In this document: positions 1 through 11,701 of the stretch, in pieces | Layout: every line of letters starts with the position of its first letter | Numbering within the stretch: position 1 is the stretch's first letter | Assembly: GCF_000001735.4 (NCBI RefSeq) | Contig: NC_003074.8 | Coordinates: 19,537,261 to 19,601,260, forward strand | Origin: Arabidopsis thaliana | Lineage: Eukaryota; Streptophyta; Magnoliopsida; Brassicales; Brassicaceae | Length of the DNA stretch: 64,000 nt | Direction: 5' to 3' | Made by a program: the position numbers and the translations under genes | The notes under the pieces: generated by a model | What the model was told of the DNA's origin: nothing | What the model saw: only the letters and a program-made list of their open reading frames with translations | Database searches by the model: none

Positions 1-1098
1 GTAATATAGTTTAGCGTAAAAAATAATTAAAAGGATTTTATTTATTTATTTTGTTTCTTAAATTTTAGTTTAGACTCAGAAAACAATTGTTTAACTTCCT
101 TAGAAGATGATAAACACATATAGAAGATTTGAATCTCTATTCATATATATATTTAAAAATCAGTAATGTCAATATAATTAAAGGATAGATTAGAAGAAAT
201 TCTCTTGAATGTTAAATAATTCATTTGTTATTTATAAACGAAATATTAAATGCTGTAAAAAATGAAATATTAAATAAATATGGAAAGAAAATCCTACCTT
301 AAAAGATTTTGTATTATTGAAATCGATTTTTTTTACAGCAAATTAAAACCAAAAATTAATAAATACTTAAGAGAAATTTTAGGAATGATTTCGTTTGAAA
401 TAATGGTGGAGTTAATATAGAGAGATTTTAGGCAATATTTTTGTTAGGTAAATATTTGATTTAAAATTTCTGCATAAATTCAGTGGCATTGAGTCGTAAA
501 TAAGTCCAAGTCCAAGATTTATTTATTAAAATGGCTGCAAAAATGTATATATAGATATAGATATATAGTATTCTACTCGGGAGATATTTTTATCTTTGCT
601 GCAAAAAGAGAGGTCCATCAATTTTGATAATATATACTAATAATGCTATACGTCTTACTTTTAGTATTTATTTTTGTTACGAAAATTATTGTTTGTTTGG
701 AGTTGGCAGGAAAGACAATGACAATTAATTTGTCTTAACACTGCTTCTCCTTTTTTTCCTCGTAACAATTATTTCTAACTAACGCGGAAACAAACAAATC
801 CATCTTTAGATTTTTTTCCCTCCTTCAATCTTCCAAGTTCAAACAATTAATATAGTAGTACACTTGTTTCTTTTTTCCAATATAAAACTATCATTGTAAA
901 ATTCTCTCATACTACTATATCTTTATTGAATCTATTTACGTCAAAAAAAATCAGAGATATATTAAGATGTTGTTTTTAAAGTTGATTCAAAATGTACATA
1001 GTTATAATGTCCATTTCAGCTCGAAGACAATTAATCATTTATGTGTAGATTAATTAGGATTGATGTCTTGTAAATTTTAAGTTAAAATACGAACGATC

Positions 1099-1133
<35 letters not shown>

Positions 1134-1543
1134 TTAACAACATATATACATTTTACGGATTTAAATCCGGCTGATGATATAATAACGAAAATAACAACAA
1201 CAAAAAAAACCACTAGACACACTTTCCGGCTTACCGGCTATATCATGTTTAACACTTTTGGTTAGAGGATATTAATGTAACCGTTGTATTCGATGACATT
1301 AAAACGTGGAACCAAATTAATTTTTTCGACATCTAATTCATTTGTTCTTAACTTCTTATTATACTAAATATGATATTAGTTATTCACGTTGTCTCAATGT
1401 AGAACATATCTCACAACACCACATAGTAAATTTGGAAATCGTATATCAAGTCGTAAACAACAACACAGTACTACATAAGAGATTATTAGTTTTACAAAGC
1501 TAATTAGGGTTCTAAACAAACCAATAGACAATGTAAAACTATT
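1..1543. other. No recognised gene; AT-rich, includes ACA1 downstream region
   Basis: No reading frame here resembles a known protein and none is long. The right part should hold the 3' UTR of ACA1, whose stop codon is at 1544-1546 on the minus strand. A 32-base T homopolymer lies at 1101-1132. Otherwise I see only AT-rich sequence. Confidence 0.6.
1101..1132. repeat. Poly(T) homopolymer, 32 bases
   Basis: An uninterrupted run of 32 T lies downstream of ACA1. It may be a simple repeat or the relic of a retroposed A-tail read on the minus strand. I saw no SINE body or target duplication beside it. Confidence 0.9.
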
Positions 1544-3856
1544 TTAATTGGGTTTTTTCTTTTTGTTACCGGTTTCTTTTTTATCGACACGCTCGTGGTC
1601 GTGGAACATCTCAACTCTCCGGCCGTTGAGGGGTTGACACGGTCTTGAATTGTTCTTGAAAGAAGTGTCCAATGGAGATCTGAGTAGTTCTACTTGTTCC
1701 TTTGACATTGACCTCACCTGCATTTAATTTATTATACACGGCAATCATAAATCACGATGTCACGTTAATTTGGACCGTTTCCATACAAAAATGTCAAATA
1801 AACATGAAAGTAGTAGCTAGCTAGATGTTATCAATCGTATATATTGACTTCTCTATTCATTCAAACGTGAATAACAAGTTTGACATAAAGGGTTTAGCTT
1901 AAAAGCAGGGGTTGTGGAGCCCAAAAGACACTCAAATTGGTTTGAATATCGTCCAGAAAAATTAATAATGTATTAAGTTTGAAACTTCAATATCGTTACG
2001 TACACTATGGTCTCAAAATCTTTAATGTGCTAGAATCAATTTTCGGTGGAATTTAAATGTTTTTATTCTCCAAAACGATCACCAAAATCTTTGAATGCTA
2101 ACATTATCACATAACTTTGGTCTATACTTTCTGCAATTTTAAAATCCATTTCTAAATTCAGCTGGAAAATAAACAATAAAAAGTGGTAAATATAATGATC
2201 TTTTTTTAGATACCAACTTTAGCTGCTTTTGAAAAATTAAGTCTAGATTATTAATTCATGCACGCTAGATTATTCCCACCAAAATTCACTTCTAATAAAA
2301 TCCAAATGAATTGTTTTAAACCTCACCTAACAGTGTAATATATGTATGTACATGTCTTAAAAGATTACCTTGCCAAGGATGGTCCAAGAAACGTTCTCGG
2401 AGCAAGGAGGAGTAGTGAGTGAACCAATGTATCTGTAGTACTTTCGAGTCTTACGTTCAATGTGTCTTGTGTCGATTCTTCCTACTTCCACTTGTGCTGT
2501 GTGGTTCCCTTTGAGTCTCTCTTCCTTTAGCTTCACCAATTTCTCCTTCATCTAATCATATTTTCACATTATATTAATAACATTGAATTATCAAATTATC
2601 CCAATCTATAGTCACACTTCTCAAAAGTACCTGAGAGAGGAAAGGCTCTTCAGTGCCGATTTTGAAGAGACTTGCCACCACAGCAAAGCTTCCATCTTTT
2701 GCTTGGTGTACCATGTGCAGCTCAGCTGCATATCTACGTTTTTGTTCAATTATTATCATTAATTAACACTTTTTTTTACTTTAAAAAACGATTCAAATGA
2801 TATATATAACTCCACTCCAAAACCTTATAGTAACATTCAAAAAGAAAAGAAGACAGAATCCACATGGGCTTATATAACAAGCCAGACAAACACCAAAAAA
2901 AACACTTACATACCAATGGGCTTGTGAGTTTGTGACTCTTATGGACATAAAAAATAATATTGGGGGTTTTTAAAATGTGGAGTAACAAATTGGCATAAAA
3001 TCCAAAACTCGATTATTTGAGCTCCAACCTAGCTAATTTGGTAGATAATCAAACAAAGAATGTCTGGAATTTTATTTTATTTTATAACAATAATAATTTA
3101 TTATAAATAAATCAGTCAATAAATTAATAATAATAATAATAATAATAATATAATTGGGCCGGGGGCTTACTGGACTCCATGGAGGTGATGTTCAGAAGGA
3201 GTGTGCCAATGCATTTGCAGTAAGGTATAGTTCTTGTTTTCTATTATCACATCTCCTGCTCCCTCCCCGAAGAACATGGCAACATTACAGACGTGGTTCA
3301 CTAGTGTTGCGTTTGTGAAGTAGTATTCACGGTGTATTGAATTCAATTTGTGGTTGTAAAATATTTGCCTCCTTTGAATATCAATTGGAGATTGCAATTT
3401 ACCGACCGCGCATGTGGTGAAGTGAGGGTTTAAGTGTCCCCATTGGTTTGGTCCATTTTTGCCTTTATATCCAAACACTACTCCTTCTGTCTCTGCTCAT
3501 TTATTACCAATTTGAATACGGTTAAAACTTATAAAGTTATATTCACTAAGCACAACACATATCGTTTTAGACGGTTAGACCCATACCAAAAACTCTCATA
3601 TAATAGCACGATTACCATCATTTACTTGATCGTTTTAAACTTAATTAAATCCCATCCTATGTATCAAACTTTGAACTTTCTGATTAATTTATTGTGTTTT
3701 CTCTAAATAAAACTATAAACATGTGAATGCATACTATGAATATAGAAATGGAGGGAGAGAGAAACAAAGAGTGTAAGCATTACGAGCATCTGCAGGTGCA
3801 ATGCAGATGAGGGACATGGAGAAGAAGCAGAGCTTAATCATCATCATAATCTTCAT
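1544..3856 (-). CDS. ACA1: Alpha carbonic anhydrase 1 (284 aa, 5 exons)
   Basis: Zinc enzyme for reversible hydration of CO2 to bicarbonate. Coding exons on the minus strand are 3784-3856, 3171-3492, 2631-2733, 2369-2551 and 1544-1717, totalling 855 bp with GT-AG borders. Residues 1-24 form a secretory signal peptide. The conserved LQSPIDI segment lies near 58-63. The zinc histidines are H119 and H121 (MHWHTPSEH) and H138 (ELHMVH). C52 and C216 (TTPPCSENV) are the usual alpha-CA disulphide pair. Five N-glycosylation sequons are visible (N85, N112, N182, N219, N249). The length and sequons fit the Arabidopsis CAH1/ACA1 protein, known for reaching the chloroplast through the ER and Golgi. The C-terminus is lysine-rich. 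All key residues are intact. The largest intron (1718-2368) is 651 bp. Confidence 0.97.
3125..3150. repeat. (TAA)n microsatellite in ACA1 intron
   Basis: About eight TAA units lie just inside the intron that follows the second coding exon of ACA1. It is a simple repeat likely to vary between accessions. Confidence 0.85.
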
Positions 3857-4050
3857 CTTGTGTTTTAGTTCCTGTTTTGTTGGAAATCTCTGCTAAAAAA
3901 AAAGGGAGAAAAAGGGTTTGCATTAAGAAAAAAAGATGAAGAAGATATATTTTCCAAATCTGGAAACTAATTAATGAGTTTTTTCTAAATTAAACCTGTG
4001 GAGGGTTTTATCAGATTACTGCATGACTGACACGGCGGGAATGGCTCTGC

Positions 4051-4058
4051 TATATATA
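4051..4058 (-). promoter_or_regulatory. TATA box of ACA1
   Basis: TATATATA, palindromic in sequence, lies about 195 bp upstream of the ACA1 start codon. Transcription would then begin near 4020, leaving a leader of about 165 bases. Placement is inferred from motif and distance only. Confidence 0.6.
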
Positions 4059-4079
4059 GCCCTCTCTTCTTCATTTTTT

Positions 4080-5880
4080 TTTTCTTAAAATAAAAAATAA
4101 ATAAAGGAAAACAAAAGTTAAAGAAAAACCTAAAAACTAGTGTTATCCAATTCCAAGTGATTTTCTGTGGTACGATATTCCCTAAATAAACAAACTTAGG
4201 GGTGGGAGATCATCATAGGTCTATGTTATTAGTTTAATACGTTTTCTAACATCGTATTATTAACATAAAGTTCTTTTTATCTTGTCAACATTAAAATATT
4301 GTAATTATGTTGTGTATTTCTTTTAGTATGTACGTGGGTCAATTTGTAGTAATAGTGTTGACCAAAAATTACATAAGTCAAGGAGTTCAAGTCGTTGGTC
4401 AATATCATTTTTGGAGGAAAGAATATAAGCTAAATTAAGGTATAGACTAGAGACCACATTTTGTGTGCTTTTATTGGAAAACTTCCATCAAAGATGTGGA
4501 AACATAGGAACCTCTGTATGTCTCTTTACATGCAGTTAAAACGGTCCTAGCTATAACGTTGATTCCTTTAGGTTTCTATTTCATGGATCCGATCCAAAGA
4601 TAATAGATGAAAGTTTTCGAATGTGTTTCTTTTAATTTCTTTTGTAAAGACCTATATACTAAACACTTTTTTGTTAAAACATTATACAATATTGTCAATT
4701 TCAAAACTTTAACGAAACAAATAATTGTGTTATCTTTTTGGTGTGTGTTACCTTTTCGTATAATCCACAGATGGTGCCTGCCCCATAAAAACCCGTCTCC
4801 CATTTTTCTTTCTAGCTTCCCACTTCTTATCGAGAGAAATCTTTCACTATTCTTAATATATAAACTGTTTATTTAAAAGAGCATTTCATTTAGAGAAATG
4901 AAAAAAAAAAAAAAAAGAGAGGCAATTCTCAGAAAACGTAAAAGAAAAAGTGAAACATGTGATGTGATGATCAGGTAGGGGCGCAGAACATAACATAACG
5001 TCTCAAGACAAAATGTTTTCGGAATATTCATTTGTCCATATTCCGACTCCGCGAACATCACATTTGCGCTTCCTACTACGATTTCTAAATCTCTTGTCGC
5101 AACAAACAAAATGCATTATGCGAATCTATGGATGGATAATTCCATTTGAAAGATATGTATTGATTGGTTTGCACGATGTTGATCGTCTCTACATGCATGG
5201 CCTTTCGAAAGTAGTGGTGCAAGTTATGTGATTTATGATAAAAGAGATCGTCAAAATCTAATCTTGAACTTTTGCCCCACAGCTTAGTGGAAGTCTTTCA
5301 GCTATGTGCACGAAATCGAACCAATGTGGTTTTGTCGGTTTAATTCCCACTTAATTCTGTAAATTCAAGAACGATGATGCTCTATCGACAGTGACTTCTC
5401 TGGTTATTCTTCAAAGAATTCGTATAATCATTAATCTTCTTTCTTTTTTGGGATCCAACATTTGAGTAAACTGATTGAAAAATCCTTCCAAATTTGACCC
5501 TTGGCAAACAAATGGAAATCTCCATGATTACTATTTCTCGAAGATGGATGAAATTAGACCTCAGAATATGGGCACTGCATATTAAAGCGACGCTTCAAGA
5601 ACCCAAAAGTGAAGAAAAGGACGATTCACAAATGGGCGTTTTAATGGACTTGCTTTTAATAAGGGACAAATACTTGTAATGCCAAATGACGATTTATGAT
5701 AATGTTATCATATTCCACAATGCAAAAATTCAAGTAATCAGAACCAGATAGCTTTAGGTGAAATATGAATCATCCCAATGATTTTATATTTATTCAACAA
5801 AGAAAGAGAGACGTTGGAATGCAAAACAACATGGAAATTTCCAATTCTTGCTTTTGGTCTGAAGAGAATTCAAAAAGAAG
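4080..5880. other. Intergenic between ACA1 and QCR9; possible decayed coding patch
   Basis: No intact gene is recognised in about 1.8 kb. Short open frames occur on both strands (for example 4607-4876 plus and 4873-5109 minus) but match no family I know and lack plausible splice partners. At 5496-5580 (plus) a frame starting DPWQTNGNLHDYYFSK reads like real protein before stop codons interrupt it, so a degraded gene fragment is possible. The 3' UTR of QCR9 should occupy the right edge. Confidence 0.4.
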
Positions 5881-5885
5881 AAAGC

Positions 5886-6907
5886 TCATTCCTCTACTGG
5901 CCTTTGACCCAACACAGAGATGTCTTCATATCGTTTCTGCGCCATGACAAGAAAATCATTGTGAATACGAATATAACCATTCTCTTTCAGACTTTCACAG
6001 ATACTCACACAAGGCAGAAAAATCAGGATGTCGAAGGTAGAGGGGGAACTATACACATTCCAATAGAAGCTAGAAAAGGTGAATCAGGCATCAATAGATT
6101 TTCGAAAAGCATTCACCTATTAGCTAATAACACTAACAACAAGCAGAGATTACAGAAGATGATTACGACGATGACATGAAACCAAAGAAGTGTGTGTAGA
6201 AAAATGTGATCATTCCATATCTCAAGATGGGCAATAAAGAGAATGAAGAAACAGTTATTACCATCTAGACTCTCTAGTTCAAATGACAGACAAACATTAA
6301 CATCACCAATACTAAACATTTCCGAAACAAAATGCAGAACTTCGAATCAAAAGAGTAACAAAAAAATCATTCATCGTCAACATATTTAGGCATCAGATTG
6401 CATAAAACATGATTCAGAATACAAGAAAATAAACATACCCCAACATTGTTGCGTTCCCAGAGCTTATGAACACCGTAATCCACAGCCTGCAACCACAGAT
6501 TTTAACATTTCATGAAAACTCCATTGTCTGTTCATGTAAACCTCTTCACATATAAGACCCCAAAAAAAACAACTTATCACCAGATTCTTCTCACAAAAAC
6601 TATAATCTCCAGCTCTCTATTGTAGATTGATTAACCTCTCCAACGAAATTTCTTCACTAAGATTATCATTTGACAACACCAAAATCCCCAATTTCGTTCC
6701 AATCAAACCATACACACAAAAACCAGATCCGGTACAATACGAACCCTAATAAGCTATAACACAACCAAAAAGGCTCTGATCTCTTACCCGTTCACCGAAA
6801 AATGCGCCGGCGATGATGAAAGTGACGTAGACGGAATTACGGCGCATGATAAGTTTGTAAAAGCCTTCGAAAGCGCCTTTCTGATTTCTCCGAGCAGCGT
6901 ACTCCAT
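5886..6907 (-). CDS. QCR9: Cytochrome bc1 complex subunit 9 (QCR9/UQCRX-like, 72 aa, 3 exons)
   Basis: Small single-span subunit of mitochondrial respiratory complex III in the inner membrane. Exons on the minus strand are 6788-6907, 6439-6486 and 5886-5936; they total 219 bp and encode 72 residues. The N-terminus MEYAARRNQKGAFEGFYKLI is followed by a hydrophobic span near residues 26-37 (VYVTFIIAGAFF) and then the family segment GERAVDYGVHKLWERNNVGK. The last exon has only 17 codons, ending RPVEE, behind a 502 bp intron, so it is too short to stand out as an open frame. The promoter to its right carries several TGGGCY boxes, typical of nuclear genes for mitochondrial proteins. No defects are seen. 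Confidence 0.95.
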
Positions 6908-7068
6908 GATTGATTGGTTGTTTTCAGGTATCTGATCTCTCTACGTATTTTAGGGTTAGAGAAAGCGATCTACGACAATGGCGAGAGCGAAGAAGAGAGA
7001 CGATGAGATTTTTCGCAACTAATCAGAAATGATTCTCTTTTGACTAGTTCGTATCTAGAAAGGCCATT

Positions 7069-7214
7069 TGGGCCTCAATAGTTCGGCCTCGTAGCCCATT
7101 TATTTTAACGGACCCAGTACGGCCCTAAATGTTAAGCCCATTTTGACACCCCTAACATTAGCAGAACAATCTGAGTTTTGGTTTGTCCCAAATCCCCAAA
7201 GAAATTCAGGCCCA
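7069..7214 (-). promoter_or_regulatory. Site II (TGGGCY) cluster upstream of QCR9
   Basis: Four site II elements lie 160-310 bp upstream of the QCR9 start: TGGGCC at 7069-7074, AGCCCA at 7093-7098 and 7135-7140, and GGCCCA at 7209-7214. These TCP-bound boxes are known to drive growth-linked expression of ribosomal and mitochondrial genes in plants. Function here is inferred from motif density. Confidence 0.7.
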
Positions 7215-9185
7215 AAATAATTTATTCGAATAAGTAGTTTTGATTGGGTATTTGAATATTTTTTTGAATGTTTGTATATTTTGGAGAAGTATATATTCCT
7301 ATTATAAGATTTTTTTATTTTTTTTGCTAAGAAATATTATAAGATGTTATTCGAGAATGAGTATATATCCCTGTTCATTGAAATAAGACATCAAATCTCT
7401 TTTATCTATATTCAAAGGATTTTCTTGATACAAAGAAGGAAATCAAATTCTAGCAAAGAAAAATTAAAGGTATGATTTTTCTTTAACAAATCTACAAATT
7501 CTTTGGTTTGATATGAAGGAAAGATATGATCATCAGAAAACAGTGATTTTGTTTAAAGCTCGTTATATATGATTGGATTCATATGAGAATTCAAGTATGT
7601 AAGCGAGTATAACTCAGTCTTGTTTAAATTATTTTCATATTGAAATTATGTGGAGAGAAAATCATATGCAAATAAGTTAGAAAATCATGGATCCACATAA
7701 TTCCAATTTGAAAGTGATGAGCTCTATTCAGTTATAGACTTGAAGTCTTGTAATCTCTTATGAATCTAATCATAGCGAGCTTTAGGTAATATCACAGTTT
7801 TCTATGATCATACCTTTACTTTAAATCATTCCAAAGTATTTGTGGATCTTCCACACTCACGTACTCATTCTTGGGGGATTTTCATGGAGGTAATGTCAAA
7901 TGAATTCATAGCTTTCGATTTCTCTTTGCTTTGAGTTTGATTTTTTTTTTCTGATTGTATTAGGAAAATCTTTTAAATCTAGAGAAAGGAGAAAAGAGAT
8001 AGAAGATTTCATGTTTTATTCTGATGAATAAGGGTTTTTTAAATATGAGTTCAAAGAAAGGGTTTTACTTGGTGACAAAGTAAAATTTGGAGTATAAACA
8101 CTTCTAAAAGATGGACTTTATAATGGACATTCATCTATTATTAATAACAATGTTATGTATAGTGGGGTTTTTTAACGGGCAAACATCTTTTGGGTATTTG
8201 AGTAATTTACATATCTAAAATCATATTTCACGAGCAAGTATTTTAAAATACTTTGACTTAGGTATTTTGGTACCCATAAGCAATTTTTCACATAAGAACT
8301 CAAATATGTGTGTGAACTGAAAGTAATAACTAACCAAGGTCGTCGTTTCTAGATTCCTAAGTAAATAACTAATCAAGATTTCTTTTCAATAAGTCCGCTC
8401 TGATCTCTTTAATCGCGTTGTTACATAGTTACATGTCTAACTCATGGCACAGAGAGAGATGCCAAATAAAAGGGATAAATGTTGAATTGGACTTATAAGA
8501 AGCTAAGAACATGATTGGGCATGTTTGGGCACATGCAAAAGGAGCATTAGGAAAACGGGCAAATGTCACATTCACAATTTGATATTCTGAAGAAAGAAAA
8601 ACTGCTGATTCAAAATCTTGAGGTTTTTAACAAAAGAATCCAAAAGAGCGAACCATATTCTAAAATTTAGAGCGGACACATTGCAAATATTGAACTTTGA
8701 GAATGAGGATATTCGCTTCCCTTCAGATTTATGAACTACAAATATGTATATTTATACTTATATACATTACTCAAATCTTACTTTCCTTATATCTGAAAAA
8801 TGCAATAAAATTTCTAGTACTGATTATAATTTCTATTCGAATTTTTTCTTTTTAATTTTAGTTTTGATATCTTTCTAAACTTTTAAAAATTTTCCTTAAA
8901 ACTTTTTCTAGATATCTATCTTTTCCCTGGAATATTAGATATTCTGATAGTTGTAGAGTATAGATGATATGGACGGATCGAATCAAAAGTATTAAAAAAC
9001 AAAATCACAAAATCCGTTCTACACTAACAGAACAACTAAAGGCAACTAAACACACTCAATTTGCAATGTTTCATAAAGTTACGAGTAAAATGAGTTAGAA
9101 TATTATCAACAATGTAACAATAGTGCCTTATATTATTGAGGAACAAGAACCACATTTATAAGTATGTTATCTTATTATATTAAAT
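7215..9185. other. Intergenic between QCR9 and BIC1
   Basis: Apart from the foldback repeat at 7488-7848, I see no gene. The right end should contain the BIC1 3' UTR. The rest is AT-rich with no long frame, tRNA or recognisable transposon end. Confidence 0.5.
7488..7848. repeat. Long imperfect inverted repeat (foldback), arms about 160 bp
   Basis: The left arm (about 7488-7654) and right arm (about 7692-7848) are reverse complements with clear blocks of identity: TATGATCAT, AAAGCTCG, GATTCATA, TATAACT, and a perfect inner block of 11 bases (ATTATGTGGA-type, 7644-7654 with 7692-7702). Overall arm identity looks like 70-75% by eye, with a loop of about 37 bases. A transcript would fold into one long hairpin. 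It may be an old MITE-like foldback element or a young hairpin locus that feeds small RNAs. I found no convincing target duplication and no coding capacity. Confidence 0.75.
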
Positions 9186-9608
9186 TCAACGTAAGATCAA
9201 GCAACGATTATGTAACCCACCAGAAGCTGAAGCAGCTCGCCTAGCTTCCTCTACGAGAGCAGTACGTGCAGACGAGATTCCGGCAGGGACTAGACACGTG
9301 TCAAACGTTGAACAATCGATCCAATCCTTAAGAAGCTCTTCTTGTCCCCATATCTCCGGTATCCAAACCCTACCAGCGATCTCTCTCCGATGCTTCTTTA
9401 ACCTCTCTCTCCCAGTGTCCACTCTATCTTCTTCTTGACTCTGCTTCGGTTTCTCTTCAAGCAAAGCTAGATCTTTCTTGTCGGCCGAAACAGAAGAAGC
9501 TGCTTCTTGGGGCAAACTTGGCGGATCTTGTTTGGTTTGGTCGGAAGGAGGCTGAGATGGACCGATCGGGTGGGCCATTGGAGACGTCGTATCGTCGATG
9601 TTCATCAT
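9186..9608 (-). CDS. BIC1: Blue-light inhibitor of cryptochromes 1 (140 aa)
   Basis: Single-exon gene for a nuclear protein that binds photoexcited CRY2/CRY1 and blocks their dimerisation, damping blue-light responses. The N-terminal 60 residues are Pro/Ser/Gln-rich and probably disordered. The conserved CRY-interacting block lies at about residues 65-105 ([20 protein letters not shown], then [14 protein letters not shown]). The C-terminus ends RCLILR. The length equals the known BIC1 protein. A second Met at position 2 and one at 11 offer alternative starts, but the first Met gives the recognised length. The promoter carries an ACGT-core palindrome (see 9763-9780), consistent with HY5-type light control. 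Confidence 0.95.
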   Translation of the reverse strand: MMNIDDTTSPMAHPIGPSQPPSDQTKQDPPSLPQEAASSVSADKKDLALLEEKPKQSQEEDRVDTGRERLKKHRREIAGRVWIPEIWGQEELLKDWIDCSTFDTCLVPAGISSARTALVEEARRAASASGGLHNRCLILR

Positions 9609-9762
9609 GATGACACAATAGTAAAGCAGATTCAGATTCTTGCAGGAAACAAAAAGATGAAGAGAGATGTGTGATTTTGTTTGTGTTGAGAGATTCGGTG
9701 TTGATAATATGTATTTTTTGTTGGGTTATGTAAGGAAATGAGAAAATCGGGTGGGAGGTTGT

Positions 9763-9780
9763 CTTACACGTCGACGTAAG
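9763..9780. promoter_or_regulatory. ACGT-core palindrome in BIC1 promoter (bZIP/HY5-type site)
   Basis: CTTACACGTCGACGTAAG contains the perfect palindrome ACGTCGACGT, that is two ACGT cores four bases apart. It lies about 155 bp upstream of the BIC1 start. Another core, ACGTGTC, is at 9847-9853. ACGT cores are bound by HY5 and related bZIPs, and BIC genes are reported to be light-induced through HY5. Binding at this exact site is inferred. Confidence 0.6.
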
Positions 9781-9853
9781 TTTTTGTTTGGTGAATAACT
9801 TTTTTTATTTTCGCTTTTGTTGTATTGTATGGTAAGTGACAACTTTACGTGTC

Positions 9854-11679
9854 TTTTTTGCAGATTGAATTGCTTTGGCCCTTAATTTTTTGAGCCTATA
9901 TAAATAAATAAATAGTCAATATAGAATTAAACTATTGATTAGATAACCTAAAATTCTATCAAGTGATCAAGTCTATTGTAATTCATTTTTTTTATTTTTT
10001 TGCAAGTGATCAAGTCTATTCTAATGATTTTTGCCAGGTAAAACTCTCAATTAAAGGAATTTTTTTTTTTGTGTGACCAAACTCAACTAGAGGATCCTTT
10101 ATAAGTAACTTTCAATTAGAGGATCTTAATTAAGAAGAGATTTAAGAGAGAAAACGGGCATTTTGAATAATCTTGTGTCTCCTAAAAACATAGGGCACTA
10201 GTCAAACAAATTTTGAAGAATCATTGTTTTTTTTTCATTCAAAATGAAAATATGTAATTAAAGAGATTCAGGTTTTCAACTGTTAATATTTTGAAATAAT
10301 GTTGGGGTCGTATGTAATTCGTGAATACTCATTAGTTATGTGTATATAGACTATAAGAAAGCATTCAAAGCGGTTGGATTTTTTGGGAGGATCATGAGGC
10401 TGATGTTGATTTAGGATTTATTCCAATGAAATATGTTTAGGTGGGGATACATCGGAATTAATTGATCCTGATAATGAAATCGACAAAATAGTTAATAAAA
10501 AAAAATGTTTTTTGTTTCTGTTTCTAAACGTTTAATCTCAAATACAACATGGCGAGAGAGAAAACAATACAAAATGGCTACAAAACTGTTTTTTTTTTTT
10601 TTTTTGGCAAATAAAATAATATTTTCATAATGATTGACATATAGAGGTTGCAAAACTTGCAATGTAAAAGTACTTTCTCACGTGGCCGTATACGGAATTC
10701 ATTTGTCTCTTCGATAACTTTAATTTTCCTTCGATCAAATTCGTTTCCCTTTTAATCATATATTTCATGGCCTCCCTTTGAATATGTTTTCTTTTTGCTT
10801 TTATACCACCTTGCATGAATATGTGATCACGTAATTATATATGTTGATTAATATTTGAGATTGTGCTTACTCTCTACACTTTGATTCAGCAAGAACCAAA
10901 GAGTAATATACCAAATTGTAATGTACTTTCTACAGAAAGCATATACGCACCATCAAATGATATATATGTGTGTCCATATATGACTGTCTGATGTAGATGT
11001 AGAATTAATTTATATGAGATGGAATATTGTGTGTCGTGACTCGTTTTGGAGTATCGAAGAAGGATATATTTAGTGCAGACGTTAACATTTAACCACACTT
11101 TGAAGATATGGTCCTCTCGCTTCGATATTTTCTAAACTAAGTCCGTAGACTTAAACTCGTGTGATGGTGCACAAAATCATATAATTTAAAAAAAAAAAAA
11201 AAAATCAAATATTATCGAATGTTGAAAAGTCTGATCCTTAAGATTTAAGAAATTGTCGAGATCATGTTTTTTTAAACATGACTTGGGTCCGGTCTATTAT
11301 TGGACCTGCTCCGGGTCGATCGATCCCCTTCAGCCACCAAAAACAGAAATTTTAGTTTCATTTTTTATTTTTGTAGTTTCGAAATGTTGAGAACCAGGAG
11401 ATATTATGTACCCAAATATATAATTGACACAAATTTTATATTCCTACAAATTAACGATCTACCCTACACAACAAACGGTGAACGGTTTAACCTAAAATAA
11501 TACATGAGAACCTCCAAAAGTCTTGCATTCATATGTTCATAAAAATTGTAATTGTTTATTGAGAAAATGTTACATAGCTGATGTACAAAACCGCGTTTTC
11601 ACAGCAATCAAGAAGTCGTCAAAGTTTTGACTTCAGATTTATTTATTCACTAAAAGTTTGATTTCGTCTGCTTCAGTTT
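9854..11679. other. Intergenic between BIC1 and the small peptide gene
   Basis: No recognised gene. Two minus-strand frames of 63 and 70 codons (10625-10816, 10886-11098) have no family resemblance. Short imperfect direct repeats occur at about 9960-10130 (AAGTGATCAAGTCTATT twice; CAATTAGAGGATC-like twice). Nothing else stands out. Confidence 0.5.
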
Positions 11680-11687
11680 TATATATA
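11680..11687 (+). promoter_or_regulatory. TATA box of the small peptide gene
   Basis: TATATATA lies 22 bp before the first ATG (11702). With normal spacing, transcription would start at about 11710-11717, so the second (11720) or third (11726) in-frame ATG may be the real start. Confidence 0.55.
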
Positions 11688-11701
11688 CACAACTGGTCGA
11701 C

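Noticed and set aside
1101-1132. Poly(T) as the tail of a SINE or processed pseudogene
   Set aside because: No SINE A/B boxes, gene similarity or target duplication could be found next to it.
4873-5231. Overlapping frames on both strands left of QCR9
   Set aside because: Neither strand gives a recognisable protein or a continuing exon.
10625-11098. Two minus-strand frames of 63 and 70 codons
   Set aside because: No family resemblance and composition like the surrounding AT-rich DNA.
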